Below are positions 1 through 7,704 of a DNA stretch of 64,000 nucleotides, piece after piece (the stretch's first letter is position 1; every line of letters begins with the position of its first letter). The stretch is from Flavobacterium circumlabens (GTDB lineage: Bacteria > Bacteroidota > Bacteroidia > Flavobacteriales > Flavobacteriaceae): NCBI RefSeq assembly GCF_004345565.1, contig NZ_SLWA01000007.1:186001-250000 (forward strand). Direction: 5' to 3'. A program made the translations under genes and the position numbers. The notes below the pieces were generated by a model. That model ran no database searches. It was not told the DNA's origin and worked only from the letters and a program-made list of their open reading frames with translations.

Positions 1-787
1 TAACAAAATTGTAAGATATTCGAAGAATTTCTATCATAGCCTGACTATCATTGTCAATGTTTAATATATTTTTTTGATATGTTTTCAAATGATCATTAAT
101 AACTAGTGAAATTTTATCCAATAAATATAAATTAGCTGGACTAAAGGTTTTTGGAATAATCAAGGTTGAATACGCATTACTTTGAAAGTTTGTGATTGCT
201 TTATCTACTAGACCAGGCAAATTATCTGTAATAGGCCAATTATTTGCATCATAATGTTGCTTAATTTCACTCCAAATCCATTCGCGATTGACATAATCTT
301 TGATAATAATTTCTTCATCTTTTATTTCAAAATTATTGATAGAATTAGGATCTAAAGTGATTTTCTTAATACGACTATCTCCTATGCTTTCTGATATGAT
401 ATTAATGTCTTGTATTTCACCTACAATTGTATAAATAACTTCTCCAATTTCTTTTATTTCGATTTTGACAGCATCGCTTAAACTAGTTTTTTTGTGAGTA
501 TTTGCTAAAGTGAAAATTTTAAAATGAGAATGAAAATTAATTCCTTCGATGACGTATATTTTTTTTGTAGTAAACTTTCCGGTATTAGAAACATCAAAAG
601 CGAGATATTTTTGGCTTTTTATAGTCTTGATATTATCTCGAAAAATAAATGAATTATTAAAAGCTATGAATTGACTTGCTGTAGATGATAAGTTCTCATT
701 TTCTAACCAGTCTTCAAATATTTTTGTTCCAGTAATAATATTAATCTCGTTTATAATTTGGCTACAGAGATTTGCTATTTTTGGCAT
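1..787 (-). CDS. Hypothetical protein, 3' end outside window
   Basis: An open frame runs on the minus strand from an ATG at 785-787 to the window edge without a stop, giving at least 262 residues. The protein begins MPKIANLCSQIINEIN and is rich in Asn, Ile and Lys. No signal peptide, membrane helix or motif was recognised. The composition is more AT-rich than the genes to the right, which fits an accessory or transferred gene. I do not recognise the family. The start is the first Met after an AT-rich spacer. The unbroken frame over 780 bases of such AT-rich DNA is the main evidence that it is real. Confidence 0.7.
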   Translation of the reverse strand, partial: MPKIANLCSQIINEINIITGTKIFEDWLENENLSSTASQFIAFNNSFIFRDNIKTIKSQKYLAFDVSNTGKFTTKKIYVIEGINFHSHFKIFTLANTHKKTSLSDAVKIEIKEIGEVIYTIVGEIQDINIISESIGDSRIKKITLDPNSINNFEIKDEEIIIKDYVNREWIWSEIKQHYDANNWPITDNLPGLVDKAITNFQSNAYSTLIIPKTFSPANLYLLDKISLVINDHLKTYQKNILNIDNDSQAMIEILRISYNFV

Positions 788-984
788 AAGATGTTTTTTT
801 TGATTTGGAATAGTTTATTTAATTAACTGCCCATATGATATTTATACAAACAAAGATTAAATTTTAGTTATAATGTATTTTACGGAAATCCATAACCCCA
901 CTAATATTTATACCAACAAGTGTAAACGAATTACATAAACACCACAATACGTATTTATACGGTATTTCAAATAGCAGATAAAAA

Positions 985-1020
985 CAAAACCCCCGATCTT
1001 TTAAAGATTGAGGGTTTTAA
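985..1020 (-). terminator. Rho-independent terminator of the 77-residue gene
   Basis: The two arms, AAAACCCCCGATCT and AGATTGAGGGTTTT, pair with G-U wobbles around a short loop. On the minus strand a T-rich tail follows. It lies just after the stop at 1044 and so ends the small minus-strand gene. Confidence 0.75.
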
Positions 1021-1043
1021 TTTTTCAAAAGAGAATAGAAAAC

Positions 1044-1277
1044 CTATTCTACCTCCAGATACGGATCTAAAATCTCGGCCAGTTCATTGAGCCAGTAAAA
1101 GCTGTTACCCAGTTGGGGGGTTTCGCTTTGAAGGAGTTCGACTTTACTCATAACGCCAAATGCGAGTGTGAAATTTACTTGCCTCAATGCTTTAGCAATA
1201 GCATTTGGATCAACTCTGTCGTTGAAAAAAGCAATCAGCTTTGTTTCAGCTTCTTTTGAAAGGGTGTTGGTACTCAT
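1044..1277 (-). CDS. Small hypothetical protein (77 aa)
   Basis: A 77-residue soluble, acidic, probably helical protein starting MSTNTLSKEAETKL. It has no signal peptide, cysteine or metal motif, and I do not recognise the family. It is likely real because it has its own -7 box (1414-1421), a folded leader (1302-1376) and a terminator (985-1020), so it forms a complete monocistronic unit. Regulation through the leader RNA is plausible but unproven. Confidence 0.7.
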   Translation of the reverse strand: MSTNTLSKEAETKLIAFFNDRVDPNAIAKALRQVNFTLAFGVMSKVELLQSETPQLGNSFYWLNELAEILDPYLEVE

Positions 1278-1301
1278 AATCTTTGTGTTTAGGAAAAAGA
1301 A

Positions 1302-1376
1302 CCCGCACAGCTAAGGTGTTCCTACGTTACAAAGTGCGTTGCGGTTGTTTCCAATACCGCCATCATACTGCACGGG
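1302..1376 (-). ncRNA. Candidate structured 5' leader RNA
   Basis: On the minus strand CCCGTGCAG (1376-1368) pairs over nine positions with CTGTGCGGG (1310-1302), with two G-U pairs. Inside, GCGGT...ACCGC and AGG-AACA-CCT can form further hairpins, giving a closed multi-branch junction. It sits between a -7 box and the ATG at 1277. This resembles a cis-regulatory or small RNA. I cannot assign a known class; a Flavobacteria-specific motif such as Flavo-1 is one possibility to test. Confidence 0.5.
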
Positions 1377-1413
1377 CAATTTTTTTCGGTGGCATTTTTG
1401 TATTTAGAGGTTA

Positions 1414-1421
1414 CAAATATA
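1414..1421 (-). promoter_or_regulatory. -7 promoter box for the 77-aa gene and leader
   Basis: TATATTTG on the minus strand matches the Bacteroidota -7 consensus TAnnTTTG exactly. No clear TTG lies 17-23 bp upstream, so the -33 element is weak. Transcription would start near 1407, giving a leader of about 130 nt that contains the structured RNA. Confidence 0.5.
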
Positions 1422-1454
1422 TAAAAAATAGTAATATTTTATTTACATTTTTTT

Positions 1455-1655
1455 AACCGCAATCCTGATAGCTATCGAGAGCTAAGGGTTACGCAATCCC
1501 GATAGCTATCGGGACGTAAAGTTTTCTTGCCACAGATTTTGGTATTAAAAGGATTTTTACAATCTGTGTTAATCTGTGTAATCTGTGGCCATAATTTTTT
1601 AATCACTTCTGATCCTTGAAATCTTAACGTCGCGATGGCTATTGGGATTGTGGTT
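1455..1655. repeat. Inverted-repeat intergenic element, copy A (degenerate)
   Basis: About 200 bp bounded by imperfect inverted ends (AACCGCAATCC and GGATTGTGGTT). It contains the palindrome ATCCCGATAGCTATCGGGA-type core and a TTGCCACAGATT...ATCTGTG segment. The same segments recur in copies at 8224-8446 and 12284-12477. No coding capacity is credible. It looks like a non-autonomous fold-back element. This is the most eroded of the three copies. Confidence 0.7.
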
Positions 1656-1666
1656 AAAATACCAGC

Positions 1667-1741
1667 TGTCCATTTCAACCTGCTCTTTGTCCGTTTGGGC
1701 TGTTTTCTGATTTAAATACGTGGATTATCGAAATACTTTTG
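1667..1741 (+). promoter_or_regulatory. Promoter with 21-bp direct repeat (LytTR-type site)
   Basis: TGTCCATTT (1667-1675) and TGTCCGTTT (1688-1696) are direct repeats exactly 21 bp apart, on the same DNA face. The -7 box TACTTTTG (1734-1741) begins 38 bp after the second half-site. The -33 position (1711-1713) reads TTT and not TTG, as expected of an activator-dependent promoter. The same layout occurs at 3094-3168 and, on the other strand, at 8208-8134. LytTR regulators commonly bind such direct repeats; the assignment to the LytTR regulator at 6714 is inference. Confidence 0.65.
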
Positions 1742-1785
1742 ACAAAGAAATGAACAGATAATCACAATTTAATATCAAAAAAAAA

Positions 1786-3078
1786 ATGAAAACAAATAGA
1801 ACCAACAGACACAGCTTATCGAATGTAATAGCGACAGGCGCGCTTATTTTGATTGCTGCCACAGGATTTGCACAACAAAAAAATACAGCGGATGCAGCAG
1901 CCATTCGCCCGTATCACATTAGTGTTTCGGAAGAAGCGATTACAGATCTTCGCAACCGTGTCAATGCGACCAGATGGCCTGCACAGGAAACCGTGACGGA
2001 TCAGTCGCAGGGAGTGAAATTAGCCCAGATTCAGGGTTTGGTAAAATACTGGGGAACCGATTACGACTGGCACAAAACCGAAACGAAACTGAATGCATTG
2101 CCACAATTTATTACTACCATAGACGGCCTGGACATTCAGTTCATTCATATCCGTTCGAAACATAAAAATGCCTTACCGTTAATCATTACCCACGGCTGGC
2201 CGGGCTCTTTCTTTGAACTTTTAAAAGTGATCGGACCTTTAACAGATCCTACCGCTTACGGAGGAAAAGCTGAAGATGCTTTTGATCTTGTCATTCCGTC
2301 AATGCCCGGTTATGGTTTCTCTGAAAAACCAACAGGAACCGGCTGGGGACCTGAAAAAATTGGTACTGCCTGGGATGTTTTAATGAAACGTCTGGGGTAC
2401 AAACACTATGTTTCGCAAGGAGGTGACTGGGGTTCTGTGGTTGCAGATGCCATGGCACGTCAGGCTCCGGAAGGATTGTTGGGAATTCATGTGAATATGC
2501 CTGCCACAGTTCCGGCAGATGTTGCCCAAGCCTTAAAAAACGGAGATCCGGCACCGGCAGGATTATCGGTTAAGGAAAAAGCGGCTTTTGCTTCGCTGAA
2601 TAAATTGTACACCAGAGGCGGAGGGTATGCCGGAATGATGGTCACACGCCCTCAGACTCTAGGATACGGACTTACAGATTCTCCGGTTGGACTGGCTTCG
2701 TTTTTCCTGGATAAATTCAACGAATGGACGTACAGTGGCGGAAATGCCGAAAAATCACTGACCAAAAACGAAATGCTGGATGATATTTCCCTGTACTGGT
2801 TTACCAATACGGCTAATTCATCCGCACAATTGTATTGGGAAAACAACACCAACAACTTTAATGTGGTGGAACAAAAAACACAGGACATCAAAATTCCGGT
2901 TGCCGTAACCGTATTTCCCGGAGAAATCTATCAGGCACCCAAAAGCTGGGCGGAAAGAGCGTATAAAAACCTAAGTTATTTTAATGAAGTAAACAAAGGC
3001 GGTCATTTTGCTTCATGGGAAGAGCCACAAATTTTTACCCTTGAACTTCGTACCGCTTTTAAGTCATTACGGAAATAA
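1786..3078 (+). CDS. Secreted epoxide hydrolase (EHN-type alpha/beta hydrolase)
   Basis: A 430-residue enzyme that should open epoxides to diols in the periplasm or outside the cell. An N-terminal signal peptide (about residues 1-29, ending TGFAQQ) is followed by the epoxide-hydrolase N-terminal domain (about 40-150, RPYHISVSEE onward), then the alpha/beta fold. HGWPGS at 136-141 supplies the oxyanion region. GGDWGS at 212-217 carries the nucleophile Asp214, and GGHFASWEEP places the catalytic His at 407. Length and order match microsomal/juvenile-hormone-type epoxide hydrolases. The promoter at 1667-1741 is almost the same as that of the next gene, so the two are probably co-regulated. The natural substrate is unknown. 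Confidence 0.88.
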   Translation: MKTNRTNRHSLSNVIATGALILIAATGFAQQKNTADAAAIRPYHISVSEEAITDLRNRVNATRWPAQETVTDQSQGVKLAQIQGLVKYWGTDYDWHKTETKLNALPQFITTIDGLDIQFIHIRSKHKNALPLIITHGWPGSFFELLKVIGPLTDPTAYGGKAEDAFDLVIPSMPGYGFSEKPTGTGWGPEKIGTAWDVLMKRLGYKHYVSQGGDWGSVVADAMARQAPEGLLGIHVNMPATVPADVAQALKNGDPAPAGLSVKEKAAFASLNKLYTRGGGYAGMMVTRPQTLGYGLTDSPVGLASFFLDKFNEWTYSGGNAEKSLTKNEMLDDISLYWFTNTANSSAQLYWENNTNNFNVVEQKTQDIKIPVAVTVFPGEIYQAPKSWAERAYKNLSYFNEVNKGGHFASWEEPQIFTLELRTAFKSLRK

Positions 3079-3093
3079 ATTCAAATTCAACAC

Positions 3094-3168
3094 TGTCCAA
3101 TTCAACCCTTACTTTGTCCGTTTGACCTTTTTTCTGATTGTAAAACGATCATTGTCAGGATATCTTTG
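3094..3168 (+). promoter_or_regulatory. Promoter with 21-bp direct repeat (LytTR-type site)
   Basis: TGTCCAATT (3094-3102) and TGTCCGTTT (3115-3123) are 21 bp apart. The -33 TTG (3138-3140) and -7 TATCTTTG (3161-3168) are separated by exactly 20 bp, and the -7 box again starts 38 bp after the second half-site. The element and its spacing duplicate those at 1667-1741, and both transcripts begin near GACAAAGAAAT. Confidence 0.7.
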
Positions 3169-3210
3169 ACAAAGAAATTAACGAATCAATACTTTTAAAA
3201 TCAAAAGAAT

Positions 3211-4215
3211 ATGAAAACTATACTAAACAAAATCGTTCTGATTGCAGTGCTTTTCCTAAGTGCGAATTTCAGTCAGGCACAATCAGAAAAACAAACGAAT
3301 ACAATCGGGGTAAGCAGTTCCTTGGGGACCTTAAAACAAATTAACGCCGGACTATTGAATGTGGGGTATACCGAAGCAGGTCCTTCAACAGGAAGTCCGA
3401 TCATTTTGCTTCACGGCTGGCCTTACGATATTCACAGTTACAAGGAAGTGGTGCCAATTTTAGTGGCGAAAGGCTACAGGGTAATTACGCCTTATTTAAG
3501 AGGTTTTGGTACAACACGTTTCCTGTCGGATGCTACTTTTAGAAACGGACAACAGGCTGCTTTGGCAAGCGATGTTATTGCTTTGATGGATGCGCTGAAA
3601 ATTAAAAAGGCAACTATTGGCGGATTTGATTGGGGAGCCAGAACCGCCGTAGCCGTGGCAGCACTCTGGCCGGAACGCGTAAACGGACTGGTTTCGGTAA
3701 GCGGTTATATTGTAGTGAATTTGGAAGCGAACTTAAAACCGTTGCCTCCAACAGCGGAATATGGTTGGTGGTATCAGTATTATTTTGCTACGGAAAGAGG
3801 AAAAACCGGATACACTCACAACACCTACGAATTCAATAAACTGATCTGGAAACTGGCTTCCCCAATCTGGAATTTCGATAAAGCAACTTACGATCAGACG
3901 GCACAGTCTTTTGATAATCCGGATCATGTGGCCATTGTAATTCACAATTACAGATGGCGTCAGTCTCTTGAAGCGGGAGAATCTAAATACGATAGCCTGG
4001 AAAAACGATTAGCAGCAAGACCTGAAATTACAGTTCCGGCAATTACAATCGGAAGTGATTTTGATGGCGCTTTCGCGGATGGAAAAGCGTATGCGAACAA
4101 ATTCAAAGGGAAATATGAACACCGCATCTTAAAAGGAATCGGACACAATGTGCCTCAGGAAGATCCGAAAGCATTTGCACAGGCAATTATTGATGCAGAC
4201 GGATTTGCGAAATGA
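3211..4215 (+). CDS. Secreted alpha/beta hydrolase with Asp nucleophile
   Basis: A 334-residue exported hydrolase with a signal peptide of about 24 residues (ends SANFSQAQ). HGWP at 68-71 is the oxyanion region. GGFDWG at 137-142 places an Asp (140) and not a Ser at the nucleophilic elbow, as in epoxide hydrolases and haloalkane dehalogenases. KGIGHNVPQED gives the catalytic His at about 312. It lacks the EHN domain of the preceding gene, so it belongs to the soluble epoxide-hydrolase/dehalogenase branch. It shares a near-identical promoter with that gene. It is probably co-transcribed with the Ohr gene at 4384, because no terminator separates them, only a heptamer repeat. Confidence 0.85.
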   Translation: MKTILNKIVLIAVLFLSANFSQAQSEKQTNTIGVSSSLGTLKQINAGLLNVGYTEAGPSTGSPIILLHGWPYDIHSYKEVVPILVAKGYRVITPYLRGFGTTRFLSDATFRNGQQAALASDVIALMDALKIKKATIGGFDWGARTAVAVAALWPERVNGLVSVSGYIVVNLEANLKPLPPTAEYGWWYQYYFATERGKTGYTHNTYEFNKLIWKLASPIWNFDKATYDQTAQSFDNPDHVAIVIHNYRWRQSLEAGESKYDSLEKRLAARPEITVPAITIGSDFDGAFADGKAYANKFKGKYEHRILKGIGHNVPQEDPKAFAQAIIDADGFAK

Positions 4216-4327
4216 AGAGTTAAGAGTTAAGAGTTAAGAGTTAAGAGTTAAGAGTTAAGAGTTAAGAGTTAAGAGTTAAGAGTTAAGAGTTAAGAGTTAT
4301 GAGTTAGGAGTTAGGAGTAAAGAGTAA
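4216..4327. repeat. Heptanucleotide tandem array (AGAGTTA)n
   Basis: Twelve perfect copies of AGAGTTA run from 4216 to 4299, followed by four degenerate copies (TGAGTTA, GGAGTTA, GGAGTAA, AGAGTAA) to 4327. The array begins at the base immediately after the TGA stop of the hydrolase. Such arrays expand and contract by slippage, so copy number probably varies between strains. It lies inside the presumed hydrolase-ohr transcript. Confidence 0.95.
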
Positions 4328-4383
4328 AGAATATAGAATCAACGATAAACAATAGACAATAAACAATTTAAAAAATTACAATC

Positions 4384-4815
4384 ATGGAAAATTCAAACAT
4401 CCCACAACCGGAAAAAATTCTTTATACCGGAAAAACACATACCACAGGAGGACGCGAAGGGGCTTCCAGAAGTTCAGATGATAACCTGAATGTGAAACTG
4501 ACCTCTCCGGGTTCTTCAAGACCGGGAACAAATCCGGAACAATTATTTGCTGCCGGATGGTCGGCCTGCTTTATTGGTGCCATGGGAATTGCAGCCGGAA
4601 AAATGAACATCAAACTGCCGGCAGAAACGGCTGTAGATACCGAAGTAGATTTGGCGGTAACAGCCGGAGAATACTCTTTACAGGCGCGTTTAAATATCAG
4701 TCTTCCGGGATTAGAACCTGAAGTGGCCAAAACAATTGCTGCCGAAGCGCACAAGACTTGTCCGTATTCTAAAGCGACAAGAGGAAATATTAATGTGGAG
4801 ATTACTATTCTTTAA
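4384..4815 (+). CDS. ohr: Organic hydroperoxide resistance protein (Ohr/OsmC family)
   Basis: A 143-residue thiol peroxidase that reduces organic hydroperoxides in the cytoplasm. The opening KILYTGKTHTTGGREG matches Ohr. The two redox cysteines are Cys62 (AAGWSACF) and Cys126 (HKTCPYSKATRGN), with the conserved Arg24 in GGREG. Full length with an intact C-terminus. There is no TAnnTTTG promoter directly upstream, so it is probably read from the hydrolase promoter at 3161. A terminator follows at 4825. Pairing with epoxide hydrolases suggests a joint role against oxidised lipids or xenobiotics, which is inference. Confidence 0.9.
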   Translation: MENSNIPQPEKILYTGKTHTTGGREGASRSSDDNLNVKLTSPGSSRPGTNPEQLFAAGWSACFIGAMGIAAGKMNIKLPAETAVDTEVDLAVTAGEYSLQARLNISLPGLEPEVAKTIAAEAHKTCPYSKATRGNINVEITIL

Positions 4816-4824
4816 TTTCCTAAA

Positions 4825-4859
4825 AGAAAATCCCTTCTATCGAAGGGGTTTCTTTTTAT
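4825..4859 (+). terminator. Terminator after ohr
   Basis: AGAAAATCCCTTC and GAAGGGGTTTCT pair around TATC and are followed by TTTTTATTT on the plus strand. It ends the hydrolase-ohr unit. Confidence 0.85.
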
Positions 4860-4878
4860 TTATCCTAATTTAGAAATC

Positions 4879-5637
4879 ATGAAAAAAATAAAAACATCTT
4901 CCCTTTTTGCAAGCTTGCTGCTGCTAATCGGAATGAGCAGTTGTGCCCAAAATAATCGGGATATAAAGACCACAAAAGGAATTGCTGTTTTAGAATTATT
5001 TACCTCGGAAGGCTGCTCCAGTTGTCCGCCGGCAGATGAGCTGCTGGGGAAGATTCAAAATGAAAATAAAGACGGTCAGGTCTATGTGCTTTCGTATCAC
5101 GTCGATTATTGGGACAGACAGGGCTGGAAAGATATTTTCAGTAATCCGGACTATACAAAAAGACAATACGATTATGCCAAATGGCTGGGAAAAGAACCCA
5201 TTTATACGCCTCAGGTTATTGTAAACGGTAAAAAAGATTATATCGGTTCTGATGAAACTGCAGTACGAAACGCAATTAAAAATGCGCTTTCTAAACCTGC
5301 AGCTGCCGAATTAGCTTTGGAAGCAACTCCAGTCAATAACAAACTGAATGTAAAATATAACATAAATGGTATTTCAAAAAACAGCCTTTTGCTGCTTGCA
5401 TTGGTACAGAAATCAGCCAAAAGTAATGTGAAAAGAGGAGAGAATGCCAATCGGATTTTGTCACACTATCAGATTGTAAAACAGCTGCAAAGTATTGCTT
5501 TAAAAAATAACGGAAGCGGAACTTCCACTATTGCTGCACCCAAAGATTTTTCGGCAAGGGATTTCGAAGTAATTGGTTTTGTTCAGGATGTAAATTCCGG
5601 AGCCATTTTGGGCGCTGCAAGAGCCGAAAACAACTAA
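4879..5637 (+). CDS. DUF1223 thioredoxin-like lipoprotein
   Basis: A 252-residue envelope lipoprotein. The lipobox GMSSC gives lipid attachment at Cys22. The body matches DUF1223: LELFTSEGCSSCPPAD with a CxxC pair at Cys46/Cys49, then SYHVDYWDRQGWKD, and YTPQVIVNG in place of the cis-Pro loop of thioredoxin folds. A redox or chaperone role in the periplasm is likely; no substrate is established for the family. It sits alone between a terminator and the LytS promoter. Nearby Ohr, OsmC and YceI genes suggest an oxidative-stress context. Confidence 0.85.
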   Translation: MKKIKTSSLFASLLLLIGMSSCAQNNRDIKTTKGIAVLELFTSEGCSSCPPADELLGKIQNENKDGQVYVLSYHVDYWDRQGWKDIFSNPDYTKRQYDYAKWLGKEPIYTPQVIVNGKKDYIGSDETAVRNAIKNALSKPAAAELALEATPVNNKLNVKYNINGISKNSLLLLALVQKSAKSNVKRGENANRILSHYQIVKQLQSIALKNNGSGTSTIAAPKDFSARDFEVIGFVQDVNSGAILGAARAENN

Positions 5638-5679
5638 TTGAGAAATCAATTTAACACTAATACATTTTCAAAATAAGCT

Positions 5680-5687
5680 TACCTTTG
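5680..5687 (+). promoter_or_regulatory. -7 promoter box of the LytS/LytTR operon
   Basis: TACCTTTG fits TAnnTTTG. Transcription would begin near 5694, only five bases before the ATG at 5699, so the next in-frame ATG at 5714 is the likelier translation start. Confidence 0.5.
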
Positions 5688-5713
5688 GGTAGGCTTTAAT
5701 GATTTATACTACA

Positions 5714-6733
5714 ATGGAAAAACAAAAAAAACGCTTTGAAGTATCCGGAAAGGTGATCTGGGGAAGTTCCATATCGCTGGCCATTCTGGCTTCGATACCT
5801 AAATTATTTGATTCTTTTTCGACACCGGGGGATATTGTCATTAATTCCTCTATTACACTGTTGTTTTCGATTTTTATATGGTATTACAACATTTACAGCC
5901 TGCCGAAATTTTCGTCACAACGCACCCCTAAAACCCTGTTTAACGGAAAACTTCTTCTCAGTGTGCTTTTAGGTATTCTAATGATGGTCATATTGGTGAT
6001 TGCCCATCAGGAACTTTTTGAGGTCTCAAAAATGGATGCTCCGATTATGTTCGAATTGAGAGGGGTTTTGATCAATCTGATTGTTTATATGTTCCTGCAT
6101 TTGCTTTTTCAGAACTATCAGACCCAACAGCTGGGCGTGGAGTTAGAGCGCACAAAATCGGTAAACCTGGGTGCACAATACGAATTACTGAAACAACAGG
6201 TAAATCCGCATTTTTTGTTTAACAGCCTGAATACCTTGAAATCAATGGTCGATATTAATGATCCGATGAGCTCTGATTTTATCTTAAAACTTTCTGATTT
6301 TTATCGCTTTACACTCGAAAGCAGAAAGATGGATCTGATTCCGTTGAGAGAAGAACTGCAGATTTTGGATTCGTATGTTTATCTGCTGAAAGCCCGATTT
6401 GAGGATGGATTTGTTTTGGTGAATGAAGTAGATCCGAAACAATATGATTCAGCTGTCCCGCCTTTTACCCTGCAGTTACTGATCGAGAATTGTATCAAAC
6501 ACAATATTGTATCGTTGGATAAACCACTGGTCATTAAATTGTATAGCGAAGGGGATTTCCTGGTCGTTGAAAACCAGATTCAGCTGAAAAGAGGCGCTTT
6601 ATCGACCGGAGTCGGACTCGACAATATCAATCAGCGCTTCCAGCATTTAATCCATAAAGAGATTGAAATTGATAAAAATGAAACTATTTTTAAAGTAAAA
6701 ATACCAATGATCTATGACTATCATAATAATTGA
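5714..6733 (+). CDS. LytS-family sensor histidine kinase
   Basis: A membrane sensor kinase of the LytS/His_kinase type. Four hydrophobic segments (about residues 15-30, 43-57, 81-97 and 115-132 from the 5714 start) are followed by the phosphoacceptor motif NPHFLFN (His about 166), the ATP-binding N box LIENCIKHN and a G box TGVGLDNIN. No extracytoplasmic domain is evident, so the signal is probably sensed in or near the membrane. An in-frame ATG at 5699 would add five residues; 5714 is preferred because of the -7 box at 5680-5687. It overlaps the response-regulator gene by 20 bp, so the two form one operon. Confidence 0.9.
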   Translation: MEKQKKRFEVSGKVIWGSSISLAILASIPKLFDSFSTPGDIVINSSITLLFSIFIWYYNIYSLPKFSSQRTPKTLFNGKLLLSVLLGILMMVILVIAHQELFEVSKMDAPIMFELRGVLINLIVYMFLHLLFQNYQTQQLGVELERTKSVNLGAQYELLKQQVNPHFLFNSLNTLKSMVDINDPMSSDFILKLSDFYRFTLESRKMDLIPLREELQILDSYVYLLKARFEDGFVLVNEVDPKQYDSAVPPFTLQLLIENCIKHNIVSLDKPLVIKLYSEGDFLVVENQIQLKRGALSTGVGLDNINQRFQHLIHKEIEIDKNETIFKVKIPMIYDYHNN

Positions 6734-7481
6734 AGACGAGGTAAAAACGGCTAAAGCCCTTGGTCAGCTTATTTTGAGTATCAGGCCCGATGCTCAGATT
6801 TTGTCCTACATACAAAGTATTGACGGTGCGGTCAGTTACCTGCAGGAAAACGATCAGCCTGATCTTATTTTTATGGATATTCAGCTGGCAGACGGTCAGT
6901 GTTTTGAAATTTTTAAAAATGTTGAAGTGCTGTCACCTGTAATATTCTGTACCGCTTTTGATGATTATGCGATTGAGGCATTCAAATCAAACGGAATCGA
7001 TTATGTATTAAAACCTTTTTCGAGAGAAAGTATTGCCCAGGCCATTAAGAAAGCCGGAGAATTGAAAAACTTTTTTCAGCGTAATAAAAAGATGATGCCT
7101 GATTTTGAATATTTACTGACCCGAACAGGCGAGAATACAGGAAAAAGCAGCTTCCTGGTTTTTAAAAACAACAAATACCAGACGTTACAAACTGAAAACA
7201 TTGCGTTTTTTTATATCAAATGTGAAACGCCAACGATCATGACGCTGGATAAAAATGAATATCAGATTACACAATCGTTAGATGAGGTTCATAAGTTGTT
7301 GTCGCCAACACAATTCTTCAGGATCAACAGGCAATATCTGGTGAATTTTTCAGCCATCAGGGAGGCGGAGCATTATTTTTCGCGCAAACTGATCATCAAA
7401 TTAACGATTCCGACAGAAGAAAAATTATTGATCGGGAAAGAAAAAGCAACCGCTTTTTTAAGCTGGCTGGAAAACCGATAA
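6714..7481 (+). CDS. LytTR-family response regulator
   Basis: A 255-residue DNA-binding response regulator, partner of the overlapping LytS kinase. The receiver domain (1-120) has the acidic pair at Glu7/Asp8, phosphoacceptor Asp55 (FMDIQL), Thr80 and Lys100 (LKPF). The C-terminal part (about 150-255) is a LytTR domain, with FFRINRQYLVNFSAI typical of that fold. LytTR proteins bind paired direct repeats. The best local candidates are the three 21-bp repeat promoters at 1667, 3094 and 8208-8179, which would make the two hydrolases, ohr and doxX its targets. That link is inferred. Confidence 0.9.
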   Translation: MTIIIIEDEVKTAKALGQLILSIRPDAQILSYIQSIDGAVSYLQENDQPDLIFMDIQLADGQCFEIFKNVEVLSPVIFCTAFDDYAIEAFKSNGIDYVLKPFSRESIAQAIKKAGELKNFFQRNKKMMPDFEYLLTRTGENTGKSSFLVFKNNKYQTLQTENIAFFYIKCETPTIMTLDKNEYQITQSLDEVHKLLSPTQFFRINRQYLVNFSAIREAEHYFSRKLIIKLTIPTEEKLLIGKEKATAFLSWLENR

Positions 7482-7522
7482 CCCGTTAATTCATTCACAA
7501 AAAGGACAAATTAACAGGTTAT
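7478..7522. terminator. Stem-loop at the 3' end of the LytTR gene
   Basis: ATAACCCGTTAATT (7478-7491) pairs with AATTAACAGGTTAT (7509-7522) over 14 positions with one G-U pair, starting inside the stop codon. No T-tract follows, so it may stabilise the mRNA end and not act as a strict intrinsic terminator. Confidence 0.5.
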
Positions 7523-7539
7523 AGTGATGACTAAAGAAT

Positions 7540-7620
7540 TTACAATTCCGGAAACATAAAACAGCTCAAAAAGAAAAGAGCTGATAATATAACGCTTAAG
7601 ATTAGAATGATTTTTTTCAT
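7540..7620 (-). CDS. Possible 26-residue lipoprotein-like micropeptide
   Basis: A short frame encodes MKKIILILSVILSALFFLSC followed by FMFPEL and a stop. It has a Lys-charged start, a hydrophobic core and a lipobox-like FLSC, that is, a lipoprotein signal with almost no mature part. It lies between the doxX terminator and the LytTR gene, opposite to the latter. No convincing promoter or ribosome site was found. It could be a real small envelope peptide, the remains of a lipoprotein gene, or chance. Confidence 0.3.
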   Translation of the reverse strand: MKKIILILSVILSALFFLSCFMFPEL

Positions 7621-7654
7621 CTGGATCGTTTAAAGAGTAAGATTAATAAAATAT

Positions 7655-7690
7655 AAATTGCCTAAGAATCAATCTTAGGCAATTTTCTTT
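7655..7690 (-). terminator. Terminator after doxX (symmetrical)
   Basis: AAATTGCCTAAGA (7655-7667) pairs perfectly with TCTTAGGCAATTT (7673-7685) around five bases, with T-rich DNA on both sides. It ends the doxX transcript and could also act on the plus strand. Confidence 0.85.
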
Positions 7691-7704
7691 TTGATATTTG
7701 AAAG

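Noticed and set aside
1472..1678. A 68-codon minus-strand frame
   Set aside because: It lies inside inverted-repeat copy A and runs into the promoter direct repeat; the sequence is explained by the repeat.
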